64,000 bases of DNA from contig JAAROD010000076.1 in NCBI GenBank assembly GCA_012274445.1, positions 124,001-188,000 of the forward strand, read 5' to 3'. The DNA comes from Sclerotiophoma versabilis. Its lineage: Eukaryota > Ascomycota > Dothideomycetes > Pleosporales > Didymellaceae. Below are positions 22,600 to 33,357 of this stretch, in pieces. Made by a program: the position numbers and the translations under genes. The notes under the pieces are model-generated. The model made no database searches and was not told the DNA's origin. It saw only the letters and a list, made by a program, of their open reading frames with translations. How positions within the stretch are numbered: position 1 is the stretch's first letter; the number at the start of each line of letters is the position of its first letter.

Positions 22600-24423
22600 G
22601 GCTGTTCGCGTGCTCCAGGGCTGGATATGTGTTCAACGGGGCGTGGAGGCGCCGGCTTTCTGGAGGTTGATGCGCGGATCCTCGCTCAACGCGCGACCAA
22701 TGGAATCCGGAAATGCGAACACGGTGCGATTTACCGCAGGTCAGAGGCCAGTTCCCAATAACGTCTCTTTTTATGCAGATGGCGCACGTTGGGGTCACAG
22801 CGGACGCGCTGCTACGAACAGGAGGATCTAAACTGTAATCGGGCGATGAGTGCAACGTGGGAGGGTCGCATTGTGAGAAAATGACAAAGCGAGCTGAACG
22901 CCAGCGGATAGTGACAGAACGGGCGCGATATGGTGAGAAGGGAGACGGCGTGCGGTCAAGAATCGCGACAGCACGTGTGAGTCAATCGCGACGTAGCTGA
23001 GATTGTGTTATCAAAAATGAAGGTGCGTCATTCTTGTGGTTGGAAAGCAGGGGCGCCCCGTGCGGGACGACAGGGCTGAAGAACAATCGGCGGAAGCCAC
23101 ACCCGCATCGCGAACACTTCCCCTGACCATCTTTCAGCACTGTGTCAATGTGGCTGACTATAAGCAGACGAGTGTTCGTGGATGCAGAAGACTGGGCCTT
23201 TCTGTTGTTGCGTTCTGCAGCTCAATGGCCGTCATTACGCCTTATATCGCAATAGCACATTCCACCAGCAACGCCGTAGCTAAGGCAGAACCCAGCGAGG
23301 AGAAGACTGCACTGACTGAAAGGCCATCGAACAAGATGATCAAGGAGACCGGTGCAGGTGTCTTGATCGAACTGCAGTACGTGAAGTGTTCTTGCTCGAC
23401 AATGAACGCCGTCTACATATGACAGCCTTGCGCACCAGCACCCGAATAGGCTACTGCATTTCGGTTATCAGACGCTGCGCGAAGTCGGCGTTTGCGCACC
23501 ATCAGATATCTTGATGGAGCGTGACACCAAGGTCTCTCCGCGACCGGTAAGCAGCAGCACTAATACACAAAGGCTTCCACCGTGACTGCGGCAGTCGCAC
23601 ACTCGAGTTCTGGTCTGTTTCTAGACTAGAGGACCTAGAAGCGAGGCTCACCACTGGCGAGCCTGCAGTCTACACAGCTCCTGTGCAACCACGCAAAAGT
23701 CAAGAAACTCCTTGCCACACTATTCGCCGGCTTTAGCAATTAGGCTAGTGGGTGTTTCCTTGATCAGATATTGTACAACCACGTGGACTTGGCTGGTGGT
23801 GAGCCTCACTTCTCGGTTCTCTAGTCTACCGTGTCGTGCGCCCTGCACCGTTGACGCTATCGCGATGCAGTTAACCCCGGTTTTCTCACCGACGACTGTC
23901 ATATCGGAGGTCTCAAGCGGTCCCGCGAAACAATTTTCTACCGTCACAGCGCCAACACAACAACGCGCGCTAGGTCTCCACGACCTCCAATCGCTACAAT
24001 TCGGCTTGCAACACGTTATCTCGCATTGGCTCTTCTCCACAGACTAGACTCCACGTAGCGTGTTGCCCACAGAGGGGTACTTTCCACCCCTCTTTCGTAG
24101 GAGCTTCGAGTCGAGGACGACACCAGAATAGCCCCACTTGGGGAGCTCTTTGATCTGTCGGCATGCTTCATGAAGCTAGGCTGTGTTCTTCCGACCTGGT
24201 TCCGACGCGCCCTGGCTGCGGGTGCAGCTAGCTGGACGTCGGTATCTGCTCACATGTCGTCCATATCTAATTTAAGCCTCCAGCTTCATCTCTCCGTTTT
24301 CTTTATCCTTGCTTGACTCCATCGATCGTGCCTGACAGACCGTCTTGACTTCCCTCCCTGACCGATTCCGTCATATCCCAGTGACAGCCCGTTGGCAGCT
24401 AATCAGCACATTGAACAGCCACA
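22600..24423. other. Divergent intergenic region
   Basis: 1.8 kb between the hydrolase–phosphatase start (minus) and the dehydratase start (plus). Open frames such as 23036–23422 have no motif and no supporting splice structure. Pyrimidine-rich DNA precedes the dehydratase start. Otherwise nothing recognised. Confidence 0.5.
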
Positions 24424-26548
24424 ATGGATCCCAGCAACCTCGAGAAGCAGCGTCAGCCAGAGGAGCCGCGCTTCCTCAGCTTCCCACACCTGCCTGAAGG
24501 CGCAAAGAAGGAGGATGGCACACCTGCGCTGAACAGATGGTCGTCCACCCTCACTACAGGCCACAACTTCCCAGGCGCTCAAGTATGTCCGTTGCATATA
24601 CAGGGTAATGTTGAAGCTGACTATGACATGCTAGGCTATGTTGTACGCAGCCGGTGTGCCCAACAAGGAAGCCATGAAAACATACCCTCAGGTCGGCATT
24701 GCAAGTGTGTGGTGGGAAGGCAACCCTTGCAAGTGAGTTTACCCCACGGAAGTGGCGTCATGGTACTAACTGTCATGCAGCACACACTGTAAGTCGACCC
24801 TTTCGAATGCATACATCCAATCATGTCACGCTTCTACAGCCGCCCCCGAAGGAGCCTCATGGATGCGTGGGGGCATTTCGCTGACTGTTGGTAGTGCTGG
24901 GATTGGGCAAGGAGATCAAGAAGCACATTGAGCAAGACAACATGCTCGCATGGCAGTACAATACCGTCGGAGTTTCGGACGGCATCACAATGGGTGGAGA
25001 AGGTATGTATCGTACGCACCAAATATTGCGTATGATACGGGACTGACAGTGTCAGGCATGCGATTCTCGCTCCAAACCCGCGAGATAATAGCAGACAGCA
25101 TCGAGACCGTCACGTGCGCTCAGCACCATGACGCCTGCATTGCACTGCCTGGATGCGACAAGAATATGCCTGGTGTCATCATGGCATTTGCCCGACACAA
25201 CCGACCCTCGATCATGGTCTATGGCGGCTCCATCATGCCCGGCTACTCGGAGACGTTGAGGAAGCCCATCAACATCTCGACTTGCTACGAGAAGCACGGT
25301 GCATACATCTACAAGAGCCTTGAGAGCGCCGAGCCGGGCAAGTTCTCGCCCGACGAGATCATGGAGGACATTGAGAAGAACGCATGTCCCGGAGCCGGAG
25401 CGTGCGGTGGCATGTACACGGCAAACACCATGTCCACATCCATCGAAGGTACCCAGCAAATCAACAGAAGCTACGAGCCATACTGACATCACGAAGCCAT
25501 GGGACTCACTCTCCCCAACTCGTCCACAACCCCCGCCGAATCCCCCGCAAAGATGCGCGAATGCGCCAAAGCCGCGGCCGCAATCCGCGTCTGCATGGAG
25601 AAGAACATCACGCCGCGCAAACTGCTCACAAAGGCCTCCTTCGAAAACGCACTTGTCATGATGATGGTGCTGGGCGGCTCGACAAACGCGGTGCTGCACC
25701 TGCTTGCCATGGCCGGCACTGCAGGCGTTCCCTTGACCCTCGACGACTTCCAGCGAGTTTCGAATAAGATTCCGTTCCTAGCCGACCTTGCACCGTCAGG
25801 ACAGTTCATGGCAGCCGATCTGTTCGACATCGGCGGCATGCCCGCAGTCATGAAACTGCTCATCGCCGCGAACCTGCTCGACGGCAGCATCCCAACAGTC
25901 ACAGGCAAGACGCTCGCAGAGAACGTAGAGCCCTACCCGAGCCTGCCGCAGGACCAGGTACTTATCCGCCCGCTCTCCAACCCAATCAAGCCCACCGGCC
26001 ACATTGAGATTCTCAGGGGCAATCTCGCGCCCGCAGGCGCAGTCGCAAAAATCACAGGCAAAGAAGGCCTCAGCTTCACGGGCAAGGCAATCGTTTTCAA
26101 CAAAGAGCACGAGCTCGATTCCGCCCTGAACAAAGGCCAGATTCCGCACGGCGAGAACGTCGTCGTCGTGGTCCGCTACGAAGGGCCCAAGGGCGGGCCG
26201 GGCATGCCCGAGCAACTCAAAGCTTCGGCGGCTATCATGGGCGCCGGACTCACCAACGTCGCACTCATTACCGATGGGCGGTATAGCGGCGCCTCGCACG
26301 GCTTCATCGTCGGCCACATGTGTCCCGAGGCGGCGGTGGGCGGCCCCATTGCCGTTGTCAGGACCGGCGACGTGATTACGATTGATGCGGAGAAGCACAG
26401 GATCGACATGCATGTCAGCGACGAGGAGATCGCGGCGCGCTTGAAGGAGTGGAAGGCGCCGTCCATGCCGGTCACGAGAGGCGTGCTGGCCAAGTATGCG
26501 AGGTTGGTGGGCGATGCGTCGCATGGCGCCATGACGGATTTGTTCTGA
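24424..26548 (+). CDS. Dihydroxyacid dehydratase (ILV3/Edd family)
   Basis: Six exons: 24424–24582, 24635–24732, 24781–24788, 24895–25002, 25056–25448, 25497–26548 (605 residues). The third exon is only 8 nt and is required: it supplies the NTHL of the family block NPCNTHLLGLG. DHAD converts 2,3-dihydroxy-3-methylbutanoate and its homologue to 2-oxoacids in valine and isoleucine synthesis, using an Fe-S cluster. The three cluster cysteines are present: NPCN (Cys85), GCDKNMPG (Cys158, with Lys160) and GACGGMYTANTM (Cys241). The C-terminal block has GRYSGASHGFIVGHMCPEA. The N-terminus (MDPSNLEKQRQPEEPRF) is acidic and lacks a mitochondrial presequence, unlike canonical Ilv3, so this may be a cytosolic paralogue or act on other dihydroxy acids; I therefore give no symbol. 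Confidence 0.93.
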
Positions 26549-26981
26549 GGACGAGGTGTAGGAGGGGCCGTGATTGATATTGGTTGTTCAAATGCTGCGT
26601 TTGCATGTGGGTCCATCATGCGCGATGCGCTCGTGCGTGAAGATTAAGATATTCAAGTCGGCTAAAGACCAAGAACTGTGCCTTGTTTGAATGTTGGGTA
26701 CCTCAAGAACTATGTCAAGACTGCGTATTGTGTCACGGCATGTTAGTTGCTGACAAGGGTGATGACGGCGGCACAATCACTCTGCGAATGGTTGGCACCA
26801 GCTCTGAAGAAATGGGGTATCAAGTTGCTTTTCAGGCAGCGCCTGTCTCCATTGGAAGATAAGAAGTCCTAGGCTATTCAGCCCCAGCGTAACGCCATAA
26901 GCCGTGAACCGTAGATGCTCCAAGCCGCGCGCAAAATGCAATGCAAGCAGCTTCCTTTCCTTAACTCAGGGGAGACGATAT
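26549..26981. other. Tail-to-tail intergenic spacer
   Basis: 433 nt with the 3' ends of the dehydratase and the RPS19 gene. No further feature seen. Confidence 0.6.
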
Positions 26982-27677
26982 TTACTCGTCGTCCTCCTCC
27001 TCCTCAGCCTCGAGGGTGGTCTGGGCAATACGGTCCAAGTCACGCTGGCCGGACTGTGTGATGCGGCGACCACCCTTGTCCTCGTCGATCTCAACAACGC
27101 CGATCTTCTCGAGGGCCTGGAGGACCTTGCGGTCGACGGAGCCGGAGGCATCGACGTGGTGGGAGGGGCGGGAGCCACGGTTCTTGGTGGAACTGTTCTC
27201 ATTAGTATCGCGCTGCCAGGGGAAACTACAGTAGGGATGCGCACCCGTGGACCTTGCGGAGACGGCCAACACCGACGGTCTTGCGCATGTAGACGTGGCG
27301 GGCGACGGCGGCAGCGCGGACGTAGAACCAGTCGATGTCCTGGGGAGGCAGCTCGTTGGAGTCTATTCACATCAGTACTGTGCGCAATCGCAAAACACGA
27401 AGAGACACTTACGCGATGTCTTGACGGTATCAACCCAACCTGTAGATAAGACGGTCAGCGAGCTGATCGTACAATTATCCCCCAGCGACGGGATTCAGGT
27501 TTTATCCTTCACCCGCTGGAATAGTACGAACCTGGGCTTCAAATCATTAGCATTTGCATTACCAGAAATCTGCGCATTGAGAACTTACATGGGGAGCTTT
27601 CCCTGCCTCTTCAAGAAGGCGGCGTAGGAAGCGATGAACTTCTGCGCCTCGACGTCCTTAACGGTAACACCACCCAT
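26982..27677 (-). CDS. RPS19: 40S ribosomal protein S19 (eS19), with a 5-nt micro-exon
   Basis: Five exons: 27677–27589, 27536–27532, 27439–27413, 27362–27245, 27192–26982 (149 residues). eS19 sits in the head of the 40S subunit and is needed for pre-rRNA processing. The product starts MGGVTVKDVEAQKFI and includes KLPIPGWVDTVKTS, NELPPQDIDWFYVRAAA, RGSRPSHHVDASGSVDRKVL and GGRRITQSGQRDLDRIA, then a Glu/Asp tail instead of the usual basic end. Exon 2 is the 5-nt CCCAG, flanked by AG and GT. Without it, exon 1 cannot join the WVDTV exon in frame; with it, the conserved Ile-Pro-Gly-Trp is restored. Intron 1 has a branch-like GCTAAT near its acceptor and intron 2 a GCTGAC. Many introns in a ribosomal protein gene are normal in this group. 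Confidence 0.95.
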
Positions 27678-28235
27678 TTTGTCGGTATTGCTGAGAAGAG
27701 AGGGGTTAGTTGGGAGAGTGTTGAGTCTTGTCGTGTGCGTCGTCGAGGTCGAGGGCCAAGTCGTTGTTCGATTTTCGTTCGCTCGTGGCTCGCTAATGCC
27801 CGCGCGCTGGGCGGTGGAATGGTCGGCCCGCGGTAAAGTGGGGCTTTCCATCACGAAGTCCTGTCACCCATCACGGGCTACTCCCACGCTATTATCGCGA
27901 CTACTTCGTCAAACAGATCTTGAGCCGCGATGCCGCTACATTCCTGAATATGCGACATGTGCACTTTGGCTGTTTGCTATTGAAAGCGAAACATTTTCGT
28001 GTTGCTGCAAACCTGCATTGCTTAGCTAAAACTGAAAACGACGCATTCATACTAAACATGGGCGGCGAGTCACCTTTACACGATCGGCATTGATGTTCTA
28101 CAGCACCAAATCCTGAGCATATGCTGGTCGCTTTTAAAGATCATGGAAAGTCACTGGGATATCTGCACAGCTATGCATTGTGGCTAGTTTTTCATTCAAC
28201 ATTATATACTGGTATAGTCATCTACAGCATCCGGC
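27678..28235. other. Intergenic spacer (RPS19 promoter side)
   Basis: 558 nt between the RPS19 start and the stop of the GH93-like gene, both on the minus strand. It should hold the RPS19 promoter and the 3' UTR of the upstream neighbour. No other feature recognised. Confidence 0.55.
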
Positions 28236-29402
28236 TCAAGCCTTAGGGAACTGGGTAATGTCAATGACAGACAGCTGCACCTTGTTGGTAGTGCTAGGAG
28301 GCAGTACACCACCACCCATGATGAGCAGCTTCTTGGGGTCCTTCAGCACACGGAGGTGGCGAGTGTAGTGCTGCTTCTCAGGAGTGGGAACCCTGATCCA
28401 AGGTGTGCCAGCCTCACCAAGACCTCGGTTGATGTAGATGTCACCGCTGGTACCAGAGCTGACAATGATAGTGCCGTTCTTGCCACCAATGGGGGTCCAG
28501 ACGTTGTAGGGAGAGCCCTCGGGGATGGTGCCGTCGGTGGTGATGAGCTGGTGGTCCTCGGCGGAGTCAAACTTCTCAGGGTCGGTCGAGAGACGGTAGA
28601 AGACGGGGAACTTGTAGCTCGAGCTGTTGGTTGGGCCGCCGCCGTACTCGTAGCTCAGGAGGTACTTGCCGTTGGGCAGGAGGCTGACGGTGGGCATACC
28701 GGGGCGGTCGGTGTACCTGGAGTGGCGGATGTCATTGACAACAGGGCCCCAGTTCTTGCCATCGGTGGTGGTCTGGTGAACCATCTTCTGGCCGTAAGTG
28801 GCATTGTCACGCTGATCCGAGTAGTAGCAAATAAGCTTGTTCTGGTGAAGCATGAGGAAAGGCTCCCATACAGGAGTGAGACCGTTGTTGGGAAGAGCCT
28901 CGCCACCAGCAGCGATGTGCGAGACGAACTCCCATGTGTAGCCCTTGTCAGTCGAAGCGTACAGCTCAATCTGAGTGGTGGAGAGGTCGGTAGGGATGGA
29001 GCTTCCGGAAAGCAGGACAGTACCAGCAGGCCATTTGCCGAACTTCTCGGGCAGGACGTAGAGGAACGGCTGGTAGCGAAGGCCGTTTTGAGGCTGCGCC
29101 TGGTCGTAGACGCGTGAGATCTCCTTCCAGTTGTATCCGCCGTCGGTCGATTTGTAGATGGGGAAGTAGACCTTCGACTTGGGGTCGCTACCCTCAGGGC
29201 TGTAGTTCTCCCATGTCGCGAGAAGGTTGCCGTTCTTGAACTGAGCAGTACGGGCGTACAGAGTGCGAGGGTCGGTGTAGTTCGACGGCGGCGTGAAAAC
29301 AACACGCTGAGAGAAGAACTCAGGGACCTTCGACGAGCTCTGGGGGGCAGCCGAGACGCCCAGAGAAAGCAGCGATGAGAAGAGGAAGGTAGAGAGCTTC
29401 AT
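28236..29402 (-). CDS. Secreted GH93-like exo-alpha-1,5-L-arabinanase / BNR-repeat sialidase-fold protein
   Basis: A single-exon gene of 388 residues with ATG at 29402, chosen because it begins a clear signal peptide (MKLSTFLFSSLLSLGVSA, cut before APQ); an in-frame TTG ten codons earlier was rejected. The body has Asp-box/BNR-like turns of a six-bladed beta-propeller: STDGGYNWKEI, STDKGYTWEFV and TTDGKNWGPV. Length, secretion and motifs such as LLATWENYSPEG, LICYYSDQRDNATYGQK and LSYEYGGGP fit fungal GH93 enzymes, which release arabinobiose from the end of linear arabinan in pectin. A true sialidase is less likely because no Arg triad context was recognised. It would act outside the cell on plant side chains. 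Confidence 0.85.
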   Translation of the reverse strand: MKLSTFLFSSLLSLGVSAAPQSSSKVPEFFSQRVVFTPPSNYTDPRTLYARTAQFKNGNLLATWENYSPEGSDPKSKVYFPIYKSTDGGYNWKEISRVYDQAQPQNGLRYQPFLYVLPEKFGKWPAGTVLLSGSSIPTDLSTTQIELYASTDKGYTWEFVSHIAAGGEALPNNGLTPVWEPFLMLHQNKLICYYSDQRDNATYGQKMVHQTTTDGKNWGPVVNDIRHSRYTDRPGMPTVSLLPNGKYLLSYEYGGGPTNSSSYKFPVFYRLSTDPEKFDSAEDHQLITTDGTIPEGSPYNVWTPIGGKNGTIIVSSGTSGDIYINRGLGEAGTPWIRVPTPEKQHYTRHLRVLKDPKKLLIMGGGVLPPSTTNKVQLSVIDITQFPKA

Positions 29403-32319
29403 CTTGACGATTGAACTGAGATGCTGAAGCAAAATTTCGTTTGATCGGCACTCATGTCAACATATAAGGACATTCCATTCACCAGGAACGAGCCTCACGA
29501 CCGACCGCACGTCAACCACCTACCTGCCCGTTCCTGACGCTTACCAGAAGCACACTTGTCGTCCCCGCTTCCGCTCACCTCCACGAGCAGTCATTTGCGG
29601 GGAATTCGAGCTCCGGAAAAATTGTGGAGATCGTCGACGGTGATGTTGCGGGGAATGGTAGTAACGATATGCCGAACAAGTTGTTAGCCCGGTCGCTCCA
29701 GGATCTCCCGCTCGCAGTTCAGCCGAGGCGGCGGTGCGACGCGCTGAATCAAGGCATAGCTGCGGTGATCAGGGCATGTGATGCGCAGATACAAGTGAGC
29801 CAAGGTAAGCATCGGAGATTCACCGAGGATTGTGAAAGTCGTGATGCGATTGACTTGGTGGTGGTTGAGAGTCGATGTCGGAGGTGTTGGCGAAGCTCAC
29901 AAATACATGACGCCACCGCCTCGCGAACAGCGGGAAGGAGCCTCTGGGCCACCGTTGGCGTTGCTTCTCCAACGAATTGACCACCCGCAACGGCGCCGTC
30001 TTCAACGCCACCGGACCTCAGTGACCGTTGGCGATAACATGTTAGGGTTTGGAGCACCATATCCACCAGGTCTGGGCGTTAGTCACGGCCCAGTTGCGCG
30101 GTTTGAGACCTGCGATGACACGCTCAAGCAGTATAATTGTCGACATTACGGCGGCGCAGCAGCACATTGTGGACGCAGGATGTGCATACCTTCGCTCTGC
30201 ACGTCGCCACTAAATCTTCGAATGCGACGCAACAAGTGGTAATCAACTAGAGCGCAGTCTTTGTGCAGATGGTCTGCCTATGGCAGCACAGCCTCATTTG
30301 CCAACAATCGGTCAAGTGCCTTGCAGTCCTGCCATCACTTTACCTGCGAGTCTCGACAGAAATACGTGACAACGATCGACAAGGCAGACAGTAGTCTCGT
30401 TGTTCACTTGCACATGCTCCCTCTCTACAGATACTTCGGTCTTGAATTCAGAGCCAGCGGCGGTCACCAAGTTCCCCAGGCACCAGGGACTCGATCTTAG
30501 GGAGCCTCTGTAGACCAGCAGCGAGATATGGGCGCGTTGCTTTACGAAGAACTGCGACCGTCCAGGTCTTGTTGAAGGCATATTCGATAGGACTTCGAAG
30601 CAATTTCGATCTTGCAAGTCCAATTGTGGACCTTGCAAAATCGGTGATAGGAACGTGGCTGACAGTTGGAGGCGGGTTCGAGGGTCGTAGGCTGCCTGCG
30701 TGGTAGATGTGCTCGGTCGGTGGTCTCGCGAACAGTGATCTGGTCGACATGCGGCCTTTTGAGCACGATGTGTGAGCTGCTAATCTCGCCTGTTTACACC
30801 CGGAGGCCTGCAAATTATACCACCCAAAGGAAGTATAAGAGGATAGCGCTGGCCCTCATCTTTTTACGACAGCAGTTCGCGAGAGTGTTGTGTTTTGTAA
30901 GTTGCAGCAGTCTCCTTGAGGTTCCTTCCGCTCTTGGATTCCGGTCTTGTTTCTTCACTCGTTCGCGGTGGACAGCTGCTCCTAATCTGGATAAAAACTG
31001 CGAGTTATTACACATGACAGCATTCGGCTTCGCTTTGGCGGACACTATGTGATCTCACCACGGCTCAGCAGAACAGAAACAGAACATGCAAAACGAAACG
31101 CTCGAAAACACCACATCAACAGCATGACCCTGCCATGGAGGTCTCTCTGTCAAGGCTGACAGGAGAAATCCACCAAGATTGGCCTTTCGCAGCCGCCTTT
31201 CCATGCCGAGCCCTGGTCCTCCGCGTACCCGTTGTTCCAATAATTGCATGGGATTCCATCATGCAAGCCAGACTGTATAGAGATGTTGTTCCGCGCACTA
31301 TTGGAGGGAAAATTGGTTGTTTCATGTATGAAACTGGGACTTGCCCCTGGCTAAAGCAAAGTCAGCGTTCCGATCCCGTGGACCCACCCAGCCTAGCCTC
31401 GCTTGCGTACATGGCCGTTGCACAGGCGATTCGATATCTTGAACATGACAGGCACTGAATCGACAACCAAGACAAGGCTTCGAGGCGAGAACATTGAAGG
31501 AGGACTCTATGGATGGTGGAACGTGGCTTCCGGACTGGCATCTCTATGCTCACTGCTCAATCTTCGTACTGCTCTGTGCCTTACGAGTGAACGATGACGC
31601 ATCGCCATTCATGCATGAACAAACACTCTGTCCACCCATCAACTCACGTCAACCAGTCCAGCTCGATCGAAACTAGATGTTTGACAGCTGCTCCACGCAA
31701 TGCGGCGCTCTCGGCACGCGTTTGACAGAAACAACCATAGCCTTGGCGGCGTCAACGCCGCAGGGCAAGATTAAGCAGGAACACTGCAATGCATGTTTCA
31801 CATACCCGCTAAACCCAGTTCCGAAGACCAGAACCACATCTTGCCCGCCACGCGATATCTTTCTGCTAGGAACAGAGCGTAACCCTCACACTGCACAAGG
31901 TCCACCTCGTCATGCCAAACGAACGGTTCCGAGTTTTCGTTTTGACGCCTAGCCCGCAGACACGGGACACTCTCAGGTCCCTCAATGTCGCTTGTCTACC
32001 TCAAAGTGGATTTGTAGGATGTAGTTTCAGGGATCGTGCGGTGGCTGGACATCGCTTTGCGCGCGGCACGAATCATTGTGTACTGGGCTTTCATCTCAGC
32101 CAGCTTGGGGTGAGAGCGGCTGGAATATAAGAATGCAAAGATACCTCGAGACTTGAACCTCATCGCTACAGTTCAGTACCTTCTTTCCCAACCTTCATTC
32201 ATTCGTTCCAAGTCCGCTAGTCGGCTCCACGTTCTTTTCACAACTCACCATCGTTTGCAACGACAACCTCCACAACTCTCTCAAACTCCTTTTCCAAGAT
32301 CCCAATTCAATCCATCAAC
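29403..32319. other. Long divergent intergenic region
   Basis: 2.9 kb between two outward-facing secreted-enzyme genes (GH93-like on minus, AA9 on plus). Several frames of 60–140 codons occur but none shows a motif, signal peptide or splice-joined domain. I regard it as two promoters plus unclassified sequence. A TATA-like box for the AA9 gene is at 32126–32131. Confidence 0.5.
32126..32131 (+). promoter_or_regulatory. TATA-like box of the AA9 gene
   Basis: TATAAG lies 194 nt upstream of the AA9 ATG, followed by a pyrimidine-rich leader. Position and sequence fit a fungal core promoter; not otherwise tested. Confidence 0.45.
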
Positions 32320-33357
32320 ATGCTTTCCAAGATCGCTACCGTTGCTGCCTTCGCGGCTGGCGCCCTCGCCCACGGCACCGTCAACGGTGTTACCATTGAC
32401 GGCAAGTTCGAGCAGGGTTTCCTCCTCGACTACTACTACTCCTCCCAGAACGGCCAGACCCCCCCTGAGCACATTGGTTGGTACGCCGAGAACCTCGACA
32501 ACGGTTTCGTCGAGCCCAACTCCTTCGGCGATGCCGACATAATCTGCCACAAGGCCGGTTCCCCCAAGATGTCCTCTGACAGCATGGCCAAGGTCGCCGC
32601 TGGTGGCACAGTCGAGTTCCACTGGAACACCTGGCCCGAGTCCCACGTGGGTCCCGTCATCACCTACGTTGCCCCCTACAGCGGCGATGTCGAGTCTGTC
32701 GACAAGACCTCGCTCAAGTGGACCAAGATCCAGGCCAACGGCTACGAGAACGGCGAGTGGGCTGCTGTCAAGATGATCGGCCAGAACAACACATGGCCCG
32801 TAACCGTCCCCGAGTCTCTTGCTGCCGGCAAGTACGTCTTCCGCCACGAGATCATCGCTCTCCACGGCGCCGGCTCCCTCAACGGTGCCCAGAACTACCC
32901 CCAGTGTGTCAACATCGAGGTCACCGGTTCCGGTACTGAGACCCCCGAGGGTGTTGTCGGTACCAAGCTGTACACCCCTGACGAGGATGGTATTCTGTTC
33001 AACCCCTACGCCGCAACCATCAACTACAACATCCCCGGTCCTGCTCTCTTCACCGGCGGCTCCGGCTCCTCCGCCCCTGCTCCCCCCACCGGTGCTGGTA
33101 ACGGCACTGCCACTGCTACCCCCACCGCTCCTGCCGCTACCTCAGCTGCTGCTTCTTCTGCCGCTGCTGAGGCTCCTGCTGCCACCTCCGTCGCTGCCGA
33201 GGCTACTCCCGTTGCCAGCTCCACCCCCGCTCCTTCCAGCGGCGCCGCTCTGCCCAAGACCTTCACTATCGAGACCTTCATTGCCTGGCTCGAGGAGACC
33301 GCTGGATCTTCCAGCAACACCAAAGCGCGCCGCCACGCTCGCTCGCTCTTCTACTAG
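32320..33357 (+). CDS. Lytic polysaccharide monooxygenase AA9 (formerly GH61) with Ala/Pro-rich tail
   Basis: A single-exon gene of 345 residues. Signal peptide MLSKIATVAAFAAGALA is followed directly by His18, the mature N-terminal copper ligand of the histidine brace. The second copper His is in SHVGPVITY (His109), and the axial/secondary-shell set is in RHEIIALHGAGSLNGAQNYPQC (Gln191, Tyr193). AA9 enzymes cleave cellulose or xyloglucan oxidatively with a reductant and peroxide or oxygen. After the catalytic domain (about to residue 245) comes an Ala/Pro/Ser/Thr-rich linker and a conserved-looking short end, LPKTFTIETFIAWLEE, rather than a CBM1. Codon use is strongly C-ending, as in highly expressed genes, and contrasts with the second AA9 gene at 53398–54651. 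Confidence 0.95.
   Translation: MLSKIATVAAFAAGALAHGTVNGVTIDGKFEQGFLLDYYYSSQNGQTPPEHIGWYAENLDNGFVEPNSFGDADIICHKAGSPKMSSDSMAKVAAGGTVEFHWNTWPESHVGPVITYVAPYSGDVESVDKTSLKWTKIQANGYENGEWAAVKMIGQNNTWPVTVPESLAAGKYVFRHEIIALHGAGSLNGAQNYPQCVNIEVTGSGTETPEGVVGTKLYTPDEDGILFNPYAATINYNIPGPALFTGGSGSSAPAPPTGAGNGTATATPTAPAATSAAASSAAAEAPAATSVAAEATPVASSTPAPSSGAALPKTFTIETFIAWLEETAGSSSNTKARRHARSLFY

Noticed and set aside
25052..26524. Minus-strand ORFs of 215 and 242 codons under the dehydratase gene
   Set aside because: Shadow frames; the plus strand shows the conserved iron-sulfur cysteines and a consistent exon structure.
27247..27627. Plus-strand ORF of 126 codons across the RPS19 gene
   Set aside because: It runs antisense through RPS19 exons and introns; the minus strand gives a complete conserved ribosomal protein.
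28356..29117. Plus-strand ORF of 253 codons under the GH93-like gene
   Set aside because: Val/Gly/Asp-rich shadow of the minus-strand gene, with no motif or signal peptide.
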